From contig WFTN01000038.1 of NCBI GenBank assembly GCA_015485455.1, forward strand, positions 1 to 9,255: a stretch of DNA of 9,255 bases, given 5' to 3'. Positions within the stretch are counted from its first letter, which is position 1. Every line of letters begins with the position of its first letter. The DNA comes from Planctomycetota bacterium. GTDB lineage: Bacteria > Planctomycetota > GCA-002687715 > DRQF01. Under the pieces are notes generated by a model. The model had not been told where the DNA came from, did not search any database, and was given only the letters and a program-made list of their open reading frames with translations. The translations under genes were made by a program, and so were the position numbers. Below are positions 6,584 to 9,255 of this stretch, piece by piece.

Positions 6584-8380
6584 ATGAACGGTTCTCTTAT
6601 TTTGTTTGGCATAGACGCTGGGGTGAAGTTGGGCCGCAAGGTCTACGATGTTCTTGTGGATGCCAATATTGAACGTCCCCTTTTGCTGCCGGTGGGTGAT
6701 CTCAGAGCGGATGTTTCCCGCAACATGGCCATAAATTACTTCATGAATCATCCTGAGTTGGTGGCCAAAGGTGATGATGAAACTCCAAGGGGGCCTTATT
6801 ATGGGCTCAATCAAACTCAATTGTTGCTGGCCTACAAAACTCTGATTGAGATCGACGAATTGCTGCCTTCATCGGATGGCTCCATGAAGGACGCCCAGTC
6901 TTTGTTGGCGAACCTCGGTCGATTCGAACAATACAAGAAGTCCTTTCGGTCGAAGCCAGCTCTACAACGACTCTTGGGGACCTTTGTCGAGATTGGCATT
7001 GACTACTTCTTGGCTTATCCTGAAAGTGTGGCGAAAAATGGCGATGCCAGAAGGATCGTTGTTGCCTTCGTAGACAGTCTCGATCAAGTGGACTTTGCTG
7101 AGGGGAAGTTGCGTGGGATTGTGGCAGATGTCCTGTCAGCATCGTTGCGGGTCTTTGATGGTGAACTGGATTCCTTGATTGACGATAGTGGGCTTCGCGC
7201 CGTTGTTGCAGGTGTGACTCAGGCTCTCATGATGGACATCGATGCTCTGGTTGGCGCTGAAGTGCCCCAGGGCGAACTTGCGGCCCGGGAGAGTTTCCTC
7301 CGCCAATTGGCCAACAGTGTGCTACGAGGAGCTGCTGCTGCCATCGCCGAAGATGCGGGTATCTTGGTGTCAGGTGAGACGGGCAAGCGGCTGATTCAAG
7401 GGACTTTGTCCCATGTGCTCAATGGGCTGGACGAATCGGGAGCCATCTTGTCAACCAAAACTTTAGAAGCTGTCTATGAGGGGGCACTTCTTGCGGTCAA
7501 GGACAACGCCGATCGTTTAATTGAGAATGAATTCCTGGCTAAGCTGATAGCTCGCACGGCAAGAGAGATTCTTGATGGGGATGATCTTTTTCCTGATGAT
7601 GTCCTTGGCTCTGTCTTGATCGCTTCTTTGGAGACATTGCGGGATTTCGCGCCCTTGCTCGTGAATCCAAGCAAACCGCAGGAGCAGCTTCTCGCCGACA
7701 CCATTGGGGCCTTGGCTGGTGGACTCAGAAAGGGGATTGATGGGGGAGGGAGTCTTGCAGATCTGTTGTCTAAGAATCAGCTCGTCAACTTGACCAGAAT
7801 CGTTTTTGAGCAAGTCGCAGCCAATCCTGAGCATCTGCTGGGCATTCATGGGACTGAGGGGACAGAAGCTGCGTTAGCGAAGATCATTGGATCTGTGGCC
7901 AGAGCATTGGGGGATGAGCCTTCATTCTTGCTGAGCGGGGAAGGGCTTTTGTCCTTGCTTGACACCGCTATTCAAGTCTCTCTTGAGAATCTGGATCAAC
8001 TCTTAGATCTGGACTCTAAGAGTATCAAGAATCAGGTGCTATTTCGTATCATTGCAGAGGTCGTTGAGGTTGTGAATGATGAGCTTCAGGACCCGCGAGG
8101 TTTGATTACCCGAGATGTATTTCTGGAAATCGTCGAAGGTGTTTTGCCTCTCGTGTCTGCCAATCTTGAGGCATTCATCGATGAAGTAGGGGTTGTGACT
8201 CTCACCATCGAGAAGACCCTTCTGCTGGCCAGAGATGTTCTGAAAGGCCGAACCAATGGAGCCAACATCCCCACGTTGATTGAAGAACTCTTAAGACGCG
8301 TTCTTTGGGGAGAGTTGGATTTAGAGGACGAAGTCGCCCTCAATCTCGCTGCCGTCGATGTGTTGCGCCTTGCAAGTTAG
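6584..8380 (+). CDS. All-helical repeat protein of unknown family
   Basis: I do not recognise this 598-residue protein. It has no signal peptide, no membrane segment and no enzymatic motif. It is acidic, rich in Leu, Ala, Val and Asp, contains no cysteine and has a single Trp (W575). From about residue 173 to 550 it is built of degenerate modules of about 45-55 residues. Each follows the pattern L-x-x-I-(I/V)-x-x-V, an acidic turn, then L-L-x-x-A-(I/L)-x-x-(V/L)-x-x-N-x-x-x-L-L. Good examples are about 317-360, 367-419, 429-475 and 484-532. In the N-terminal part a second motif occurs twice: INYFMNHPELVAK (50-62) and IDYFLAYPESVAK (139-151), with an echo at VAANPEHLLG (411-420). This suggests an elongated solenoid acting as scaffold or binding protein, which is inference. 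It lies 15 bp after the peptidase/hydrolase gene and 10 bp before the lipoprotein gene, so the three products are probably made together. Confidence 0.88.
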   Translation: MNGSLILFGIDAGVKLGRKVYDVLVDANIERPLLLPVGDLRADVSRNMAINYFMNHPELVAKGDDETPRGPYYGLNQTQLLLAYKTLIEIDELLPSSDGSMKDAQSLLANLGRFEQYKKSFRSKPALQRLLGTFVEIGIDYFLAYPESVAKNGDARRIVVAFVDSLDQVDFAEGKLRGIVADVLSASLRVFDGELDSLIDDSGLRAVVAGVTQALMMDIDALVGAEVPQGELAARESFLRQLANSVLRGAAAAIAEDAGILVSGETGKRLIQGTLSHVLNGLDESGAILSTKTLEAVYEGALLAVKDNADRLIENEFLAKLIARTAREILDGDDLFPDDVLGSVLIASLETLRDFAPLLVNPSKPQEQLLADTIGALAGGLRKGIDGGGSLADLLSKNQLVNLTRIVFEQVAANPEHLLGIHGTEGTEAALAKIIGSVARALGDEPSFLLSGEGLLSLLDTAIQVSLENLDQLLDLDSKSIKNQVLFRIIAEVVEVVNDELQDPRGLITRDVFLEIVEGVLPLVSANLEAFIDEVGVVTLTIEKTLLLARDVLKGRTNGANIPTLIEELLRRVLWGELDLEDEVALNLAAVDVLRLAS

Positions 8381-8384
8381 GAAG
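8379..8384 (+). promoter_or_regulatory. Ribosome binding site fixing the lipoprotein start at 8391
   Basis: AGGAAG overlaps the TAG stop of the preceding gene and ends six bases before the ATG at 8391. The upstream in-frame ATG at 8358 lies inside the preceding gene, has no ribosome site and would put a Cys-rich, charged extension before a perfect lipoprotein signal peptide. The 8391 start is therefore preferred. Confidence 0.75.
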
Positions 8385-8390
8385 AAGACT

Positions 8391-9128
8391 ATGTTGAAAT
8401 TGTCAAGACTTGTTGTGATTTTGGCTCTGTTGACGTCATGTTCTGTTCTTGAATATGGGGCTATTCAGCGTCAGTTCAATGGGGCAGTGCAAGCGGATCA
8501 GGCTACGGCGCTTTCTCCTTTTGTCGATGGTCGTAGTCAGTACCAGGAAATACTGGGGCGATTGTCTGAAGATTACATCCAGGCATTAGATCCTCGATTG
8601 CAACCCAATGCTTGGATGATCCGTGGACTTTGTGCCTGGCGCACCAAGAACTTTGAAGCTGCCCGGGCGTCTTCGCGGTTGGGTCTTTCTGCTGGGGTGG
8701 TGGAAGGATCCAGGGACCACATCATGTTGCTGCTTATTCCGGCTCTGGTTTTTGAGCAAGATGTAGCCGATCGTTGGCTACTGGTGTTAGACAAGACGGA
8801 AGCAGAGTACGACAAACTCAAAGAGAGCATGAAGCAAGCTTGGGCAGTTCTCTTGACGTCTGAATCGGCCCAAGGACCCCGGACTCCAGGAACGATGAAG
8901 AACTACATTTCGTACCAGAAATGGCGTATGGCCCAGAACTGGCAGGCCATGATTCTGGCTGTCACAGAGAATGATGGCTCTCTTGAGCGAAGTCAAAGTA
9001 TGTCTTCCTGGGTTGCGATGGAGGGTGGTCTAGGAGATCTTCCTGGCAATGTCGCTGAGTTAGAACAAGAGAAGGTAACAGGAAGCCTGGGGCAGTTGAT
9101 TGAACTTCAGACTCAGTCGTCTCACTAA
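8391..9128 (+). CDS. Small lipoprotein with TPR-like segment
   Basis: The 245-residue protein begins with a classic lipoprotein signal peptide: basic start MLKLSR, hydrophobic core, then the lipobox LTSC with Cys17 as the lipid-attachment residue. It should be anchored to a membrane on the outer side. The residues after Cys17 are SV, with no Asp at +2 that would favour inner-membrane retention by the enterobacterial rule, although that rule may not hold here. Residues about 70-110 (NAWMIRGLCAWRTKNFEAAR and the following helix) look like one TPR unit. The rest is helical with no known motif. The gene starts 10 bp after the helical-repeat gene and is the last of the cluster. Its family is not recognised. 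A role as envelope anchor or partner of the exported toroid protein is a guess from context. The start choice rests on the ribosome site and the signal peptide. Confidence 0.87.
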   Translation: MLKLSRLVVILALLTSCSVLEYGAIQRQFNGAVQADQATALSPFVDGRSQYQEILGRLSEDYIQALDPRLQPNAWMIRGLCAWRTKNFEAARASSRLGLSAGVVEGSRDHIMLLLIPALVFEQDVADRWLLVLDKTEAEYDKLKESMKQAWAVLLTSESAQGPRTPGTMKNYISYQKWRMAQNWQAMILAVTENDGSLERSQSMSSWVAMEGGLGDLPGNVAELEQEKVTGSLGQLIELQTQSSH

Positions 9129-9149
9129 TTTGAGCTGACTTCGTTTTCT
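9115..9149 (+). terminator. Weak intrinsic-terminator-like hairpin at cluster end
   Basis: AGTCGTCTCA (9115-9124) can pair with TGAGCTGACT (9131-9140) around a CTAATT loop, with one G-U wobble and one mismatch in ten positions, followed by TCGTTTTCT. It overlaps the stop codon of the lipoprotein gene and could end the four-gene transcript. The stem is not GC-rich and the T-tract is interrupted, so confidence is limited. Confidence 0.35.
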
Positions 9150-9150
9150 A

Positions 9151-9191
9151 ACTTCCGTCTCATTTTATTGGATTGACCTCGGTCTCATTTT
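9151..9191. repeat. Two 16-bp direct repeats, 25-bp period
   Basis: ACTTCCGTCTCATTTT (9151-9166) and ACCTCGGTCTCATTTT (9176-9191) agree at 14 of 16 positions, including a perfect ten-base GTCTCATTTT core. They begin right after the last gene of the cluster. Short spaced repeats like this are typical of transposase binding sites at the ends of some insertion sequences (for example the IS21 family) but could also be regulator sites for a gene further right. Any other copies would lie outside the window. Confidence 0.7.
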
Positions 9192-9255
9192 GGGGCAGGA
9201 AGTTGTCGCAAACTCCCAGATTGTTTGAGCCAGGCGACCAGGGTCTTTCCTAAGC
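9185..9255 (-). CDS. Possible C-terminal fragment of a gene entering from the right
   Basis: On the minus strand an open frame enters from the right edge and runs 22 codons (LGKTLVAWLKQSG, then SLRQLPAPK) to a TGA at 9187-9185, which lies within the second direct repeat. The basic, proline-containing end looks plausible as a protein terminus, but 22 codons prove nothing and no family is recognised. If the repeats mark an insertion-sequence end, this could be the tail of its transposase or helper gene. Confidence 0.2.
   Translation of the reverse strand, partial: LGKTLVAWLKQSGSLRQLPAPK

Noticed and set aside
6335..6820. 161-codon antisense frame across the junction of the peptidase/hydrolase and repeat-protein genes
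   Set aside because: It lies opposite two clearly coding frames, has no recognisable motif and is best explained as a shadow of their codon use.
8358..8390. Upstream ATG for the lipoprotein, overlapping the preceding gene
   Set aside because: It has no ribosome site, and the extension would precede an otherwise perfect lipoprotein signal peptide starting at 8391.
1..9255. tRNA, rRNA, CRISPR array or phage genes
   Set aside because: No cloverleaf-like, rRNA-like or regularly spaced palindromic repeat array was seen, and none of the proteins looks phage-derived.

Overview
The window comes from a bacterial chromosome of moderate GC. The best guess for the source is a planctomycete or another lineage with similar large exported proteins. 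That guess rests mainly on the exported thioredoxin-like/TPR/terpene-cyclase-toroid architecture, a style common in Planctomycetota and relatives, and it is weak because no rRNA or taxonomic marker is present.

Left part (1-2144, minus strand): two biotin biosynthesis genes, bioB followed directly by bioA. They share a TAAATG junction, with the bioA ribosome site inside the end of bioB. bioA runs off the left edge, so its C-terminus is missing. All recognisable catalytic and cluster residues that fall in the window are present. Next comes a 303-bp divergent intergenic region (2145-2447) with no convincing known biotin operator.

Right part (2448-9128, plus strand): four tightly spaced co-directional genes that look like one operon. 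In order they encode: (1) an exported 750-residue protein with a thioredoxin-like domain lacking CxxC, a TPR-like helical part and a squalene-cyclase/prenyltransferase-like alpha-toroid without an evident DxDD; (2) a protein of about 604 residues that joins an apparently intact papain-like (C1) cysteine peptidase to an apparently intact GHSTG alpha/beta hydrolase, with no signal peptide; (3) a cysteine-free, all-helical 598-residue protein built of degenerate repeats of roughly 45-55 residues, of no family I recognise; (4) a small lipoprotein with a TPR-like stretch. A hairpin sits between genes 1 and 2, and a weak terminator-like hairpin overlaps the stop of gene 4. I do not recognise this four-gene set as a named system, and it is the most likely undescribed element of the window. 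The two outer genes encode envelope or exported proteins and the middle two encode apparently cytoplasmic ones. A coupled surface/cytoplasm assembly is conceivable, but no function can be assigned from sequence.

Right edge (9129-9255): no complete gene. It holds two 16-bp direct repeats (14/16 identical, 25-bp period) and a possible 22-codon C-terminal gene fragment on the minus strand whose stop lies in the second repeat. This may be the end of an insertion sequence or another element that continues beyond the window.
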